Assembly: GCF_024055595.1 (NCBI RefSeq)
Contig: NZ_JAMXOF010000002.1
Coordinates: forward strand, 620,001 to 684,000
Direction: 5' to 3'
Length of the DNA: 64,000 nucleotides
From: Mucilaginibacter aurantiaciroseus
GTDB lineage: Bacteria; Bacteroidota; Bacteroidia; Sphingobacteriales; Sphingobacteriaceae
Below the pieces are notes generated by a model. That model saw only the letters and a list, made by a program, of their open reading frames with translations. It was not told the DNA's origin and searched no databases. Both the position numbers and the translations under genes were made by a program. Numbering within the stretch: the first letter of the stretch is position 1; every line of letters starts with the position of its first letter. Shown piece after piece: positions 52,429-61,822 of this stretch.

Positions 52429-52772
52429 ACTTGCGCTTTGATAAAGAGCTATTTAAGATAAAAAGGAATCGGAAAATCGTACTACGTTTGAAAAATATAG
52501 TATCACTAAAGGGGATGCCGATGTTACATAACGTGGTTATTTTACAAAAAGGTACGGACATTAAAAAATTTGCCGACGAAGCACGAAACGCAAAAAAAGA
52601 GGGCTATATTCCATCAAAATTCAGCTCATCAATTATTGCACATACCAAACAAGTTAGTGCAGGAAAAACAGATGAAATTAAATTTACTATTGCAAAGCCT
52701 GGTGTTTATAATTATCTCTGCAGCTTTCCCAAACATTGGGGATCAATGCAGGGACAAATAGTTGTTAAATAG
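52386..52772 (+). pseudogene. Azurin-type cupredoxin, 5' end lost
   Basis: The frame gives 128 residues, but the first 14 (MLFRNEVVNGSVIF) are encoded by the right end of mobile element copy A. Cupredoxin similarity starts at LRFDKELFKIKRNRKIVL. The four type-1 copper ligands of azurin are present: His in MPMLHNVVIL, then Cys, His and Met in LCSFPKHWGSMQG (about residues 110-122). IIAHTKQVSAGKTDEIKF also matches azurin. The signal peptide and first strand are missing, so export and folding should fail. It is called a pseudogene, although a short cytosolic product cannot be excluded. Confidence 0.7.
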
Positions 52773-52858
52773 TATTATTTTGAACTTCAGGAATATTTGG
52801 AAGCGCCATTCATGATTTAAATACCGTATCCTATTAAATTATCACTAGCATTCAACAC

Positions 52859-54202
52859 ATGTTTAAGTATTTTTTTATAATCGTTTTAATAGGGCTACAA
52901 AATGCCTATGCCCAAAGCCATACCAATGTGGCTTATGGCAAATTCCAGACTTCGGGAACAGATTCGGTTTATCATCATTCAAATAATTATACCGGATTAG
53001 GTGATATTAAATGGAAGTTTAAAACGCGTGGAAAAGTGTTTTCTTCTCCTGCCATCTGTAACGGTGTTGCATATGTTGGCAGTGAAGACCATTGCTTATA
53101 TGCCATTGTTGTGAAAACGGGTAAGCTTTTATGGAGATTTACTACTAGTGGTGCGGTTAGCTCATCGCCTACGGTGTACAATAATTTGGTATACTTTGGT
53201 AGCTATGACAGCTATTATTACGCACTAAACGCAACCAACGGTAAATTGGTTTGGAAGTTTAAAACAGCTGGTGAACGAAAAATAGGCGCAAAAGGCCTGT
53301 GGGGCATGTCACCCAAGGATAAATATATGGAAGATCAGTATGATTTTTTTCTTTCCTCACCTGTGATTTACCTTAGTTCTAAAGGCCTTACTGTTTATTT
53401 TGGCAGCAGTGACGGCAACTTATATGCCTTAGACGGCATCACTGGAAAAAAAAGGTGGGCATTTAAGACCAACGGCATAATCCATGCAAGTCCTGCAGTA
53501 TATCAAGGTAAGGTTTACATAGGAAGTTGGGATAGCTTTTTGTATGCTTTGGATGCAGCCACTGGTAAATTTGAATGGAAATTTGAGACCGGTAAACAGC
53601 CAATTTACCATCTATTGGAAGGTATACAATCATCCCCCGTCTGCGCAGACGGCATGGTTTACTTTGGCTCTCGAGATGGATTTTTTTACGCTTTGAATGC
53701 AGCTGATGGGAAACAAGTATGGAAATACAATGCAGATAACTCCTGGGTACTGGCTACAGCCACCATAAACAGCGGTGTAGTTTATATAGGCACTTCTGAT
53801 ACCTTTCTTTTCTTGGCATTTGACGCTAAAACTGGCAAAGAAAAACTTCGTTATAGGTGTAATGGATATATTTATTCTTCGCCAGTTGTTTCTGGTAATA
53901 TTGCATATTTCGGGGATTTTTCAGGGAATTTATTGGCCGTCGATATAAAAACCGGGAAGCTCACTAGTAAGTTTTCTACAAATGGGCGCGTAAAAAATGC
54001 AATCCATATACTTAATCGTAAGGGCGATCTTGATTTTAATTTCCTGGCTAAGGGGATGAATAATTCGTTGTATGCTACCAGTGTAATAGTGATGAATAAG
54101 ATTTACACGTTGGCGCCAATTGTATCTTCTTCAGTGGTAAATAACAGTATTATCTATTTCGGAAGTACGGATGGTTATTTATATGCTGTTAATTTGAAAT
54201 AA
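52859..54202 (+). CDS. Secreted PQQ-like (BamB-type) beta-propeller protein
   Basis: A 447-residue protein with a signal peptide (ends NAYAQ, about residue 19). About eight repeats of the PQQ-propeller type follow, each like VYIGSWDSFLYALDAATGK followed by W-K/R-F. Examples are at residues about 80-100, 120-140, 180-200, 220-240 and 270-290. Such propellers are structural (BamB) or bind partners; the Trp and Gly positions are kept, but no dehydrogenase residues are visible. It follows the damaged cupredoxin gene, so the pair may once have been a periplasmic module. Function is unknown. Confidence 0.85.
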   Translation: MFKYFFIIVLIGLQNAYAQSHTNVAYGKFQTSGTDSVYHHSNNYTGLGDIKWKFKTRGKVFSSPAICNGVAYVGSEDHCLYAIVVKTGKLLWRFTTSGAVSSSPTVYNNLVYFGSYDSYYYALNATNGKLVWKFKTAGERKIGAKGLWGMSPKDKYMEDQYDFFLSSPVIYLSSKGLTVYFGSSDGNLYALDGITGKKRWAFKTNGIIHASPAVYQGKVYIGSWDSFLYALDAATGKFEWKFETGKQPIYHLLEGIQSSPVCADGMVYFGSRDGFFYALNAADGKQVWKYNADNSWVLATATINSGVVYIGTSDTFLFLAFDAKTGKEKLRYRCNGYIYSSPVVSGNIAYFGDFSGNLLAVDIKTGKLTSKFSTNGRVKNAIHILNRKGDLDFNFLAKGMNNSLYATSVIVMNKIYTLAPIVSSSVVNNSIIYFGSTDGYLYAVNLK

Positions 54203-54773
54203 TCAAACAAACATTCCTATGATATACCAACACAAGTTTATCAGATGCTGTTTTTAGTTTAAGCTCTCTTAATTCGCTTAATCTAATGCTTGCGGTTCCT
54301 GATGCTAAGCGCAGATCATCCTGCTATTACGGTTTTTAAGATTTCAACGACCGACTTAAGGCCAGTCGTTGAAATGCAGGTAATGGTTATTTTCTGCCCG
54401 TCAAAGAACCTTTTAGTTCTACTTTGTATCTCAATAAATCTAAAGATTATTGATTCTCAATCTATTTAGCCTAAAGTACTATATTCAAACTTTTTAATAG
54501 AGATTTGCCTGTTTCACTGCAAAACAACTTGCGGTTCGCGCCCGGTTCGAAGAACGAAAGCGATTTACGAAGGTCAGCTGTGGGGTTGTTAAAATCAATG
54601 TTTTGCAAGTTTTGCCAACTACGCGCGTTTGGACAGGCGGTTGCGCCATTATGCTTCATGATTTCGGTGATTTTCATTTCAACTAAGCAAACTAAAAAAT
54701 TATTTTTTCGTAAAACAAATGTATTTTTAAAAGCCGTTTGATAATTTAACTCAAAATTCCATTTCCTTACACA
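54203..54773. other. 571-bp region without a convincing gene
   Basis: Contains an 11-bp perfect inverted repeat (ATTTCAACGAC at 54341-54351, GTCGTTGAAAT at 54365-54375) without a T-run. Short opposing ORFs around 54471-54741 show no recognisable family. The 3' part is AT-rich and should carry the promoter of the NRPS-like gene. Confidence 0.5.
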
Positions 54774-57401
54774 ATGACATCCCTAAACAATACTACAGTA
54801 AACTACCCAAAAGAAGTTTCATTGTTTGATTTGATCAATGAAAGTACAAAAACCTATCCTAATAATATAGCGATAACATTTCATGACCGCTCGTTAACTT
54901 ATTCCCAGGTTAACCAAACCGCCAATCGCATTGCCAAAATACTAATGAATAAGCAAGTTAAGAAAGGTGATGTGGTAGGGCTTGCGCTTGACCGTTGTCC
55001 GGAAATGATCATCGCACTTATCGCCATCCTGAAAACGGGAGCGGCTTATCTGCCGCTCGACCCGGAATACCCTAAAGACCGTATTGAATTTATGCTGGAA
55101 GATTCTGGGGCAAAAAAACTAATCACCTCATTAAAGTATAAGGGTCATTTTGCATCAGACACCGAAGAAGTTTTAATTGAAGATGCACTATTGGTATCGG
55201 CTGATTTCCCGCCCACACAGCCGGATGTGGCGGTAACAGGCGATGATCTTGCCTATATACTATACACATCGGGCTCTACAGGCAAACCAAAGGGGGTGCA
55301 GATTGCGCATCATAGTATGGTGAACTTAATGCTGAGCCTGCAAAAGGCACCTGGCATCAGCCCGGCAGACAAGGTTATGGCAACAGCTACCGTGTGCTTT
55401 GATATTGCCGGGTTAGATATTTACCTGCCGCTTAGTGTTGGTGCCGAAATAGTACTAATAGATTCTATTATGGCCAAAGATGGCCGGGCGCTGCTTGATA
55501 TAGTGAGAGAGAAAAAAGTGACCATGTTTCAGGCTACGCCATACACTTGGCGCATGATGCTTGAAATGGGCTGGGAAGAAAAACTTCCGCTAAAGATATT
55601 ATGCGGGGGCGAAGCATTAACTAAAGACCTGGCCGCCAAATTATTGCCCCGTAGTTATCAATTATGGAATATGTACGGGCCAACCGAAACAACCATATGG
55701 TCTACGCTTAAACTAATAACAAACGATAGCGAAATTACCATAGGCAAGCCGGTGGCAAATACATCGGTTTATATACTGAGCGAAACCCTCGGTATTGTAC
55801 CCGACGGAGAAATTGGCGAAATTGTTATAGGCGGTGATGGTGTTGCAGTGGGCTATTTAAACAGGCCGGAGTTAAATACAGAGAAATTTGTAAGTAATCC
55901 TTTTAGCGGCATTCATGGCGATAAAATGTACCGCACCGGCGATTTAGGAAAGATAATTGCCGATGGCGAGATACAATGCCTTGGGCGTATAGACCACCAG
56001 GTGAAAATTAGGGGGTACCGCATTGAGTTGGAAGAAATTGAACACGCGCTGGGCAAACAACCCGGTGTTAAACAAGCGGTTGTAATTGCAAGGGAAGACC
56101 TCCCCGGCGACCCGCGTTTGGCTGCCTATATCGTGTTAGCAGCCGAGGATGGGGAAACGCTTGATTTTAAATCGCTTACAGAACAGTGGCAGCGCGAATT
56201 GTTAGCCGCTTTGCCAGAATACATGGTGCCCGACGATTTTGTAGAGATGGAAACCATGCCAAGTACGCCAAACGGTAAAATTGACCGTAAAGCATTGCCC
56301 AAGCCGGATTATAGCCATATAAACCGTACGGAAGCCTACTTTGCGCCCCGTACAACGAATGAAAAACTGGTAGTGGATATATGGGAAGAATTAATGGGGC
56401 TAACCAGGATCAGCATATTTGATAATTTTTTTGAACTTGGCGGGCGGTCATTGGTGGCCGTAAGGATAATGGCCCGCCTGGAGCAGGAAACGGGTAAACG
56501 CCTGCCCTTAGCTACTTTGTTTGAACATGCCACGGTAGAGAAGCTCGCTGCCCGGCTTGAGATTAATGCTGCAGCCATCACATGGGATTCGTTGGTGCCT
56601 ATTAAGCCCAAAGGCAGTAAAATGCCACTTTATATAGTTCACGGTGCGGGGCTTAATGTTTTGCTTTTTAATGCACTGGCAAGCCATATGGATACCGAAC
56701 AACCTATTTTTGGTTTACAGGCGAAAGGGATTAATGGTATAGACGAACCGCTGGATGTAATGGAAGACATTGCCCGCAACTATGTAAACGAAATAATAAA
56801 CCGCGATGCGGCTGGCCCGTATGCGTTAGCAGGCTATTCGCTTGGAGGCATAATTGCTTACGAAATGGCCCGGCAGCTAATTGACATGGGTAAAGATGTA
56901 AAGATGCTTGCCATGTTTGATGCTTCAACCGATTATACAAAAAAGGACCCAAAATTGCACGGGAAAGTAGTAGTAGCTTTCTGGCATGTATTAAAACAAG
57001 TGGCTTACACTGCTGTATTGTTTGCCGGCGACCCAAAAAGAACTATCGAATATAAAAGCGGCGAAATAAAAAAACGGGCGCTTAAGGTTTACAATAAGCT
57101 GTTCAAAACAGCACCGGCCATAAAAACTAATTTCGCTATTTATGGCAATGAGATAGATGAGAAAAGCGATACCGCATTGCGCAATTACAAGTTGATGCCA
57201 ATTAATGTTGGCATTGAGTTATTCCGTGCAAAAAAGAAAACATTTTACATGGAAGATTTTAAATATTTAGGCTGGAAGCCATACGCATTAAAAGGAATTA
57301 ATGTGCATGATATCCCCGGTGAGCACAATTCGATATTTGCACCTCCAAACGACAAGGAATTTGCTGAAGTATTGCAAAAGGGCTTAAATAACGCCCGTTA
57401 A
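54774..57401 (+). CDS. Single-module NRPS-like synthetase (adenylation-PCP-thioesterase)
   Basis: An 875-residue enzyme with three domains. Adenylation (about 15-510): A3 loop YTSGSTGKPKGV at 164, A4 FDIAGLDIYLPL at 209 keeping the amino-group-binding Asp210, A5 NMYGPTETT, A8 GRIDHQVKIRGYRIELEEIE, A10 NGKIDRKAL. Carrier domain (about 530-605): FFELGGRSLVAV with the phosphopantetheine Ser559. Thioesterase (about 625-875): GYSLGG nucleophile Ser689, FDAS Asp716 and GEHN His851. No condensation domain is present. Like other A-PCP-TE enzymes it may self-condense, cyclise or hand over one activated acid. Retention of Asp210 favours an alpha-amino acid. No phosphopantetheinyl transferase is in the window. 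Confidence 0.9.
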   Translation: MTSLNNTTVNYPKEVSLFDLINESTKTYPNNIAITFHDRSLTYSQVNQTANRIAKILMNKQVKKGDVVGLALDRCPEMIIALIAILKTGAAYLPLDPEYPKDRIEFMLEDSGAKKLITSLKYKGHFASDTEEVLIEDALLVSADFPPTQPDVAVTGDDLAYILYTSGSTGKPKGVQIAHHSMVNLMLSLQKAPGISPADKVMATATVCFDIAGLDIYLPLSVGAEIVLIDSIMAKDGRALLDIVREKKVTMFQATPYTWRMMLEMGWEEKLPLKILCGGEALTKDLAAKLLPRSYQLWNMYGPTETTIWSTLKLITNDSEITIGKPVANTSVYILSETLGIVPDGEIGEIVIGGDGVAVGYLNRPELNTEKFVSNPFSGIHGDKMYRTGDLGKIIADGEIQCLGRIDHQVKIRGYRIELEEIEHALGKQPGVKQAVVIAREDLPGDPRLAAYIVLAAEDGETLDFKSLTEQWQRELLAALPEYMVPDDFVEMETMPSTPNGKIDRKALPKPDYSHINRTEAYFAPRTTNEKLVVDIWEELMGLTRISIFDNFFELGGRSLVAVRIMARLEQETGKRLPLATLFEHATVEKLAARLEINAAAITWDSLVPIKPKGSKMPLYIVHGAGLNVLLFNALASHMDTEQPIFGLQAKGINGIDEPLDVMEDIARNYVNEIINRDAAGPYALAGYSLGGIIAYEMARQLIDMGKDVKMLAMFDASTDYTKKDPKLHGKVVVAFWHVLKQVAYTAVLFAGDPKRTIEYKSGEIKKRALKVYNKLFKTAPAIKTNFAIYGNEIDEKSDTALRNYKLMPINVGIELFRAKKKTFYMEDFKYLGWKPYALKGINVHDIPGEHNSIFAPPNDKEFAEVLQKGLNNAR

Positions 57402-57673
57402 TAAATTGCACATTTTTTAGGCTTTTATAAGGCTATATATCAAACAACAAGAACCAGCTTGGCTTTAATGACCGTTTTAAGTGGAAATGTAATTAGGAAC
57501 AGAAACTCACTTGCTTCGCTTTATAAACAAACAAAATTATTTTACCACTTTGGCCGGGGATGATTATAGCTTAAATTAAAACAATACGCTATCGCGATTT
57601 GTCTTCATCATTGGCTTAGTGAATTAATTTTTAAGCAGATGTGGTCATAAGCAATAGCCCTATAATTGTAAGT

Positions 57674-58519
57674 ATGAAAAGCGATAATAAAAAGAATATT
57701 ACCTGGTTAATAACCGGCTGCTCTACCGGATTGGGAAGTAGTATAGCACAAGAAGTATTGAAAAGCGGTTATAGCGCCGTTATCACCTCGCGCAATGTTA
57801 AAGACATTCAGGATATCGCAGACGCTTACCCCGACACGGCTTTAGCACTTTCTTTAGATGTTTCGGATAGAGGCCAAATTGACGATGTTATAAAACGGGC
57901 GGAAGCTAAATTTACCAGCATAGATGTATTGATCAATAATGCAGGCTATGGTTTTCGTGGGGCTGTCGAAGAAGCAAGCGAGGAAGAGATGCGAAAAATA
58001 TTTGACACAAACTTCTTTGGCACAGTCAGCATGATTCAGGCTGTATTACCTGGAATGAGAAAAAATAAATCAGGTACGATCATGAATTTGTCATCTATCG
58101 GCGGCCGTTTTGGCCCGGTAGGTTCAGGGTATTATTCCGCGACCAAATTTGCCATTGAAGGTCTATCAGATGCACTTCGCAAAGAAGTTGACTCGTTAGG
58201 TATCAGAATTGTCCTAGTTGAGCCTGGTGCTTTCAGAACAGACTTTGGCGGCCGGTCTTTAAATACTTCCAAAAAGATCATTGCTGATTATGAGCCTACA
58301 GTTGGACCAAGGCGTACAGAACCAAGCAACGGGAAACAACCAGGAGAACCTAAAAAAGCCGCTAAGGTACTGATTAAAACTTTTGAAGAAGCTAATTTAC
58401 CTTTCCGATTGCTGTTGGGAACAGACGCCATTAAGATCATTCGCGATGAGTTGGATGCGCAGTATAAAGAACTGGAAGCCTGGGAAAAGGTGAGCATTAC
58501 CACAAATTTCGAAGATTAA
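57674..58519 (+). CDS. Short-chain dehydrogenase/reductase
   Basis: A 281-residue classical SDR from the ATG at 57674; a GTG 11 codons earlier is possible. The NAD(P) loop is TGCSTGLGSSIA (about residues 13-24), NNAGYGFRG follows, then a Ser in SSIGG and the catalytic YYSATKFA (Y-x3-K, about 150-157). It lies about 270 bp downstream of the NRPS-like gene on the same strand and could modify its product, but a separate transcript is also possible. Its stop is directly followed by mobile element copy B. Confidence 0.85.
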   Translation: MKSDNKKNITWLITGCSTGLGSSIAQEVLKSGYSAVITSRNVKDIQDIADAYPDTALALSLDVSDRGQIDDVIKRAEAKFTSIDVLINNAGYGFRGAVEEASEEEMRKIFDTNFFGTVSMIQAVLPGMRKNKSGTIMNLSSIGGRFGPVGSGYYSATKFAIEGLSDALRKEVDSLGIRIVLVEPGAFRTDFGGRSLNTSKKIIADYEPTVGPRRTEPSNGKQPGEPKKAAKVLIKTFEEANLPFRLLLGTDAIKIIRDELDAQYKELEAWEKVSITTNFED

Positions 58520-58520
58520 T

Positions 58521-58691
58521 TGGAGATTCCGTATCCATTGACCATGCGATTCCGTGCGCCTCAGAGCACCGATTTGTGTAAGCAGGTAGAAAAAATGAAA
58601 TTAATAATCAAGGATTTAATATGGTCAAAGCGTTCCGGAATCGTCTGCCTGACATTCCGGAACAAGGTGTCAATGGCTCTGGAATCTCCCA
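58521..58691 (+). mobile_element. MITE-like / IS21-type end remnant, copy B
   Basis: A 171-bp copy of the element at 52259-52428 in the same orientation. Its ends read TGGAGATTCCGTATCCATTG and, inverted, TGGGAGATTCCAGAGCCATT, so the terminal inverted repeat is about 25 bp with few mismatches. TG and CA termini are kept. No target duplication is obvious. It starts 1 bp after the SDR stop. Confidence 0.7.
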
Positions 58692-58857
58692 TAGGGTAAG
58701 TATGTAAGAAAGCGAAGAAATCAAAAAAACGCCCAATAGTTTAACGGCGCTTATTGTAAAAGTATAAAATATTATGCGGATATCGATTTTGTAAATTTTG
58801 GATTGTTTGCCATTATTCTACTTCTTGAATCCCAATATTCAACATAATATCTTTTAG

Positions 58858-59244
58858 AAAATATCCGATAAAGGAACATTAACAGCTTTAACGGCATTTA
58901 TATTGATTATGGGTTTAGTATACCAAATAATTTCACACAACACTTGGAATCCAACAGGTTTCCAAAGAATTATTGCATTCGCTAATTCCTCTTTTTATAT
59001 TATTGTATTGGTTGTTATTCGCAGATATTTCAGATATAAAATTTCAAAATCGTAAAAAGAGCTATGGTTTTCATTACTCTATTTTGTCCATGTAATTATC
59101 AGTGGTCATTTTTCAAATTTTTATCCCTATACATTTATAAATGTTTCTGAAATTGATTACATTCATGTATTAATTATAGGTGTTTTTTTTATCCGTATTG
59201 GGGAATTTAATTTTCACCGAAAAAAAATGAAAAAAATAATTTAA
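58858..59244 (+). pseudogene. Decayed membrane-protein gene
   Basis: One frame encodes KISDKGTLTALTAFILIMGL and IIAFANSSFYIIVLVVIRRY to a TAA at 59053, then continues in the same frame with LWFSLLYFVHVIISGHF and YIHVLIIGVFFIRIGEF to TAA at 59244. Four hydrophobic segments and the absence of a proper start point to a broken polytopic protein. A related hydrophobic piece (FGLFAIILLLES) lies upstream in another frame. The family was not recognised. Confidence 0.5.
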
Positions 59245-59262
59245 CCTTAATGAATTTTAATT

Positions 59263-59697
59263 ATGAAAAATAATGCGTTGTTATTCGTCTCTCTTGTAGC
59301 AATATTTGTCAGCTCTTGTTCAACAATTAAAAACACTAAGACCACGGATAATCTTTCAAGTGCAACTTGGGAAATGGAATATATTTCGGGGACACGAATT
59401 GCTTTTGAAGGTTTATATCCTAACAAGAAGCCCCAAATTACATTCAATACAACAACAAATGAAGTTAATGGAACTTCAAGTTGTAACGGATATATGGCAA
59501 AATACACCTCTAATGGTAAAACAATTTCTTTTGGAGAGCCAGGGCCGACAACAATGATGTTCTGTGAAGGCGGAGGTGAACAAAGGTTTTTACAAATGAT
59601 AAAAAAAGTCGATAATTATTCCATCGACAATAACGGCAAGCTTAATTTGAATGTTGGCGAAGTACCAATGATGCGGTTCAAAAAAAGTAAGAACTAA
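59263..59697 (+). CDS. META domain lipoprotein (HslJ-like)
   Basis: A 144-residue protein with lipobox (FVSSCS, Cys at residue 19). The META domain follows: TWEMEYISGTRIAFEG, PQITFNTTTNEVNGTSSCNG, and PGPTTMMFCEGGGEQRFLQM. The N-G-x-S-x-C-N and M-x-C patterns are typical of HslJ-type domains. Members are envelope lipoproteins, some linked to novobiocin resistance or heat stress in E. coli. The AT-rich base use differs from the genes left of 58.5 kb. Confidence 0.85.
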   Translation: MKNNALLFVSLVAIFVSSCSTIKNTKTTDNLSSATWEMEYISGTRIAFEGLYPNKKPQITFNTTTNEVNGTSSCNGYMAKYTSNGKTISFGEPGPTTMMFCEGGGEQRFLQMIKKVDNYSIDNNGKLNLNVGEVPMMRFKKSKN

Positions 59698-59713
59698 TTT
59701 CACATCTGATCTA

Positions 59714-60499
59714 ATGAATAAAATAGCCTGTTTTGGAATTATTCTTTTAACTGTTTTAAGTTGTAGAACCGCAGTTGTTCCAAATTATCAAAGTTCAAAT
59801 TCGAAAACGCCAAAAGTGAACGACTTTGAGAAAGTGGGTAATGCTGAAAATATCTATTTTAAATCAAGCGGAACAGAGCCTTTTTGGAGCTTAACAATTT
59901 CAGATGGTAAAATTGTTTTAAAAACATTAAACGACTCCCTTGTAACTCCTTACGTGGAGCCTGTTTTGGCTATGGATGCAAATGTGAAATTGTATCGGAC
60001 AAAGACTGAAACGGCTCAACTAAACATTCAAATTTCACAGCAAAAATGCGTAAACGAAATGTCGGGGAATGCTTTGCCTTATACTGTTTCTGTTGAATAC
60101 AAAAAAAATGCAATCTCTGAATTTGAAAAACTGAAAGGCTGTGGGCAATATGTGATAGATTATCGATTGAACGACGTTTGGGTTTTAGAAGAACTTAATG
60201 GTAGAAAAATAACTAAACAAGATTTTAGTAAAGAATTTCCATTGCTAGAAATCCATGCAAGTGAAAATAAGTTTTTGGGTTTTGCAGGCTGCAACCGAAT
60301 GAATGGTTCATTATTTTTTGAAAAGGAAAAACTTCTATTTACCAATTTGGCTACCACTAAAATGATGTGTGAGCCTGCAAACAAAGAAGCAGAATTCATC
60401 ACAGCACTTCAAAGCAGCAACACCTATCAAATAGGAAACAACAAATTAACTTTGTCAAATTCATCAGAAGTAAAAATGATATTTAAAAAAATCGATTAA
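59714..60499 (+). CDS. Lipoprotein with COG3650-like and META domains
   Basis: A 261-residue lipoprotein (lipobox TVLSC, Cys at about residue 17). The N-terminal part (YFKSSGTEPFWSLTISDGKI, then CVNEMSGNALPYTVSVEY) is the COG3650 type of small envelope domain. The C-terminal part (WVLEELNGRKITKQDF, FAGCNRMNGSLFF, TTKMMCEPANKEAEFITAL) is a META domain. This fusion is known in Bacteroidota and Proteobacteria. It is 16 bp after the first META gene, so the two are probably co-transcribed. Function in the envelope is unknown. Confidence 0.85.
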   Translation: MNKIACFGIILLTVLSCRTAVVPNYQSSNSKTPKVNDFEKVGNAENIYFKSSGTEPFWSLTISDGKIVLKTLNDSLVTPYVEPVLAMDANVKLYRTKTETAQLNIQISQQKCVNEMSGNALPYTVSVEYKKNAISEFEKLKGCGQYVIDYRLNDVWVLEELNGRKITKQDFSKEFPLLEIHASENKFLGFAGCNRMNGSLFFEKEKLLFTNLATTKMMCEPANKEAEFITALQSSNTYQIGNNKLTLSNSSEVKMIFKKID

Positions 60500-61272
60500 A
60501 ATATAAAAAACTAATAATATTATCATTCGTAGCATTAACTACGATAAGGTGTAAAAACAAAGAACAAAAAATAGAAAACTTAAATTTAGATTTATAGGAA
60601 GTTGCAGAAAAAAAAGGAAATGCGCTAGATTTAGTGTTTAATGTTTTTAATGACGGGAAAAGTTTGGTGCTCTTAGAAATCATCGAAAACGGTAAAGAAA
60701 TCAAAGGAAACCTTACTTATACTTTAGCAAAAAAAGATAAAAATTCAGGAAATTTCACAGGAGAACTAAAAAAGGGTTTATTAATAGCAAATTATACTTT
60801 TCAGTCAGAAGGAAAAGAGTCGATTAGACAAGTCGCTTTTAAAGTTGACGGAGATAAACTTACCGAAGGTTATGGTGAGTTAAATAATGATGGCACAGCT
60901 TTTAAAGACCTAAGCAATATTCATTTTACATCAAAAATGCCGCTAACAAAAATCGATTGCAATAGTCTAAAAAAAGCTTGTTTTTTTGAAAACTGAAAAG
61001 CATATTCCGAATTAAAATAAACCTGTTTAGAGTTAGCAACTTCAAAAACCAAACTAAATTCTTTAAAAGACGGCGCAAAAACTGATGGTAATCCTGCCTA
61101 TATATCATTCAATTCAGACAATAGCAAAGTTGAAATTTTTCTGCCAAAATCAAATAATGTAATTGTGCTAAAAAAATCAAAACAAGGAAATTGGATTTTT
61201 TGAAATTACACCTTAATCTCTTGGAAAGGTTACGTCTTACAAGAAAAGGGCGTAGCGATATATGGAGGTTAA
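60499..61272 (+). pseudogene. Decayed lipoprotein gene with four in-frame stops
   Basis: A single frame reads KYKKLIILSFVALTTIRC (signal and lipobox, but no start codon), TAG at 60595-60597, then about 130 codons from EVAEKKGNALDLVFNVFNDG to TGA at 60994-60996. It goes on through two more stops with NSDNSKVEIFLPKSNNVIVL and SWKGYVLQEKGVAIYGG to TAA at 61272. The sustained protein-like reading in one frame shows an old gene of about 258 codons now inactive. A shorter product from GTG 60634 is conceivable. Family not recognised. Confidence 0.65.
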
Positions 61273-61822
61273 TATTTTGGTGAACGTGCCGCTCATTGGT
61301 TTATGCAATATAGTTTCATTTTTCATTATCCTATAATATTGACCTTACAGACATCGAACAAAAAATTTGCATTCATAGCATTTTAAGCAGGATTAAAATA
61401 ATCGTAAAAAACAGAAAACCATCTGTAAGTTTCCTTGAAGATGTTTTTTAAATTTCTGTGAACCTTATGGTCGAAATCTCGAACACCTTTGTGTCAGATT
61501 TAAAACAAACAATTAATTTGGCTGGTGAATTAAATAACAAATATTGAAAATTCTTTAGCAGAGTTTTTTGTGATTTCACTACTATTGCACAAAAATTGTG
61601 ATTATTAGATTTTGCCTAGGTTAGATAAACCAATGTCAATTGATTGCATCTTGCCAAAATCAAGCAACCCCTAACAGATTAAATTTTAGTGAATTGGATT
61701 ATATATAATATTGGCAAATGAGGGTCAACTAACTCTGGTTTATGCAACAAGTATTAGATTATAATTTAAATATTTAATTTACCAATTAGTAAATAAGCCA
61801 ATATTTTAATAGATTACTGTAT
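61273..61822. other. 550-bp AT-rich region without a gene
   Basis: Many stops in all frames and no protein-like stretch of useful length. It may contain further gene remains. The promoter of the following membrane-protein gene should lie at its right end. Confidence 0.4.

Noticed and set aside
54471..54741. Two opposing ORFs of 68 and 78 residues
   Set aside because: They overlap each other on opposite strands, have no recognisable motif and no clear start context.
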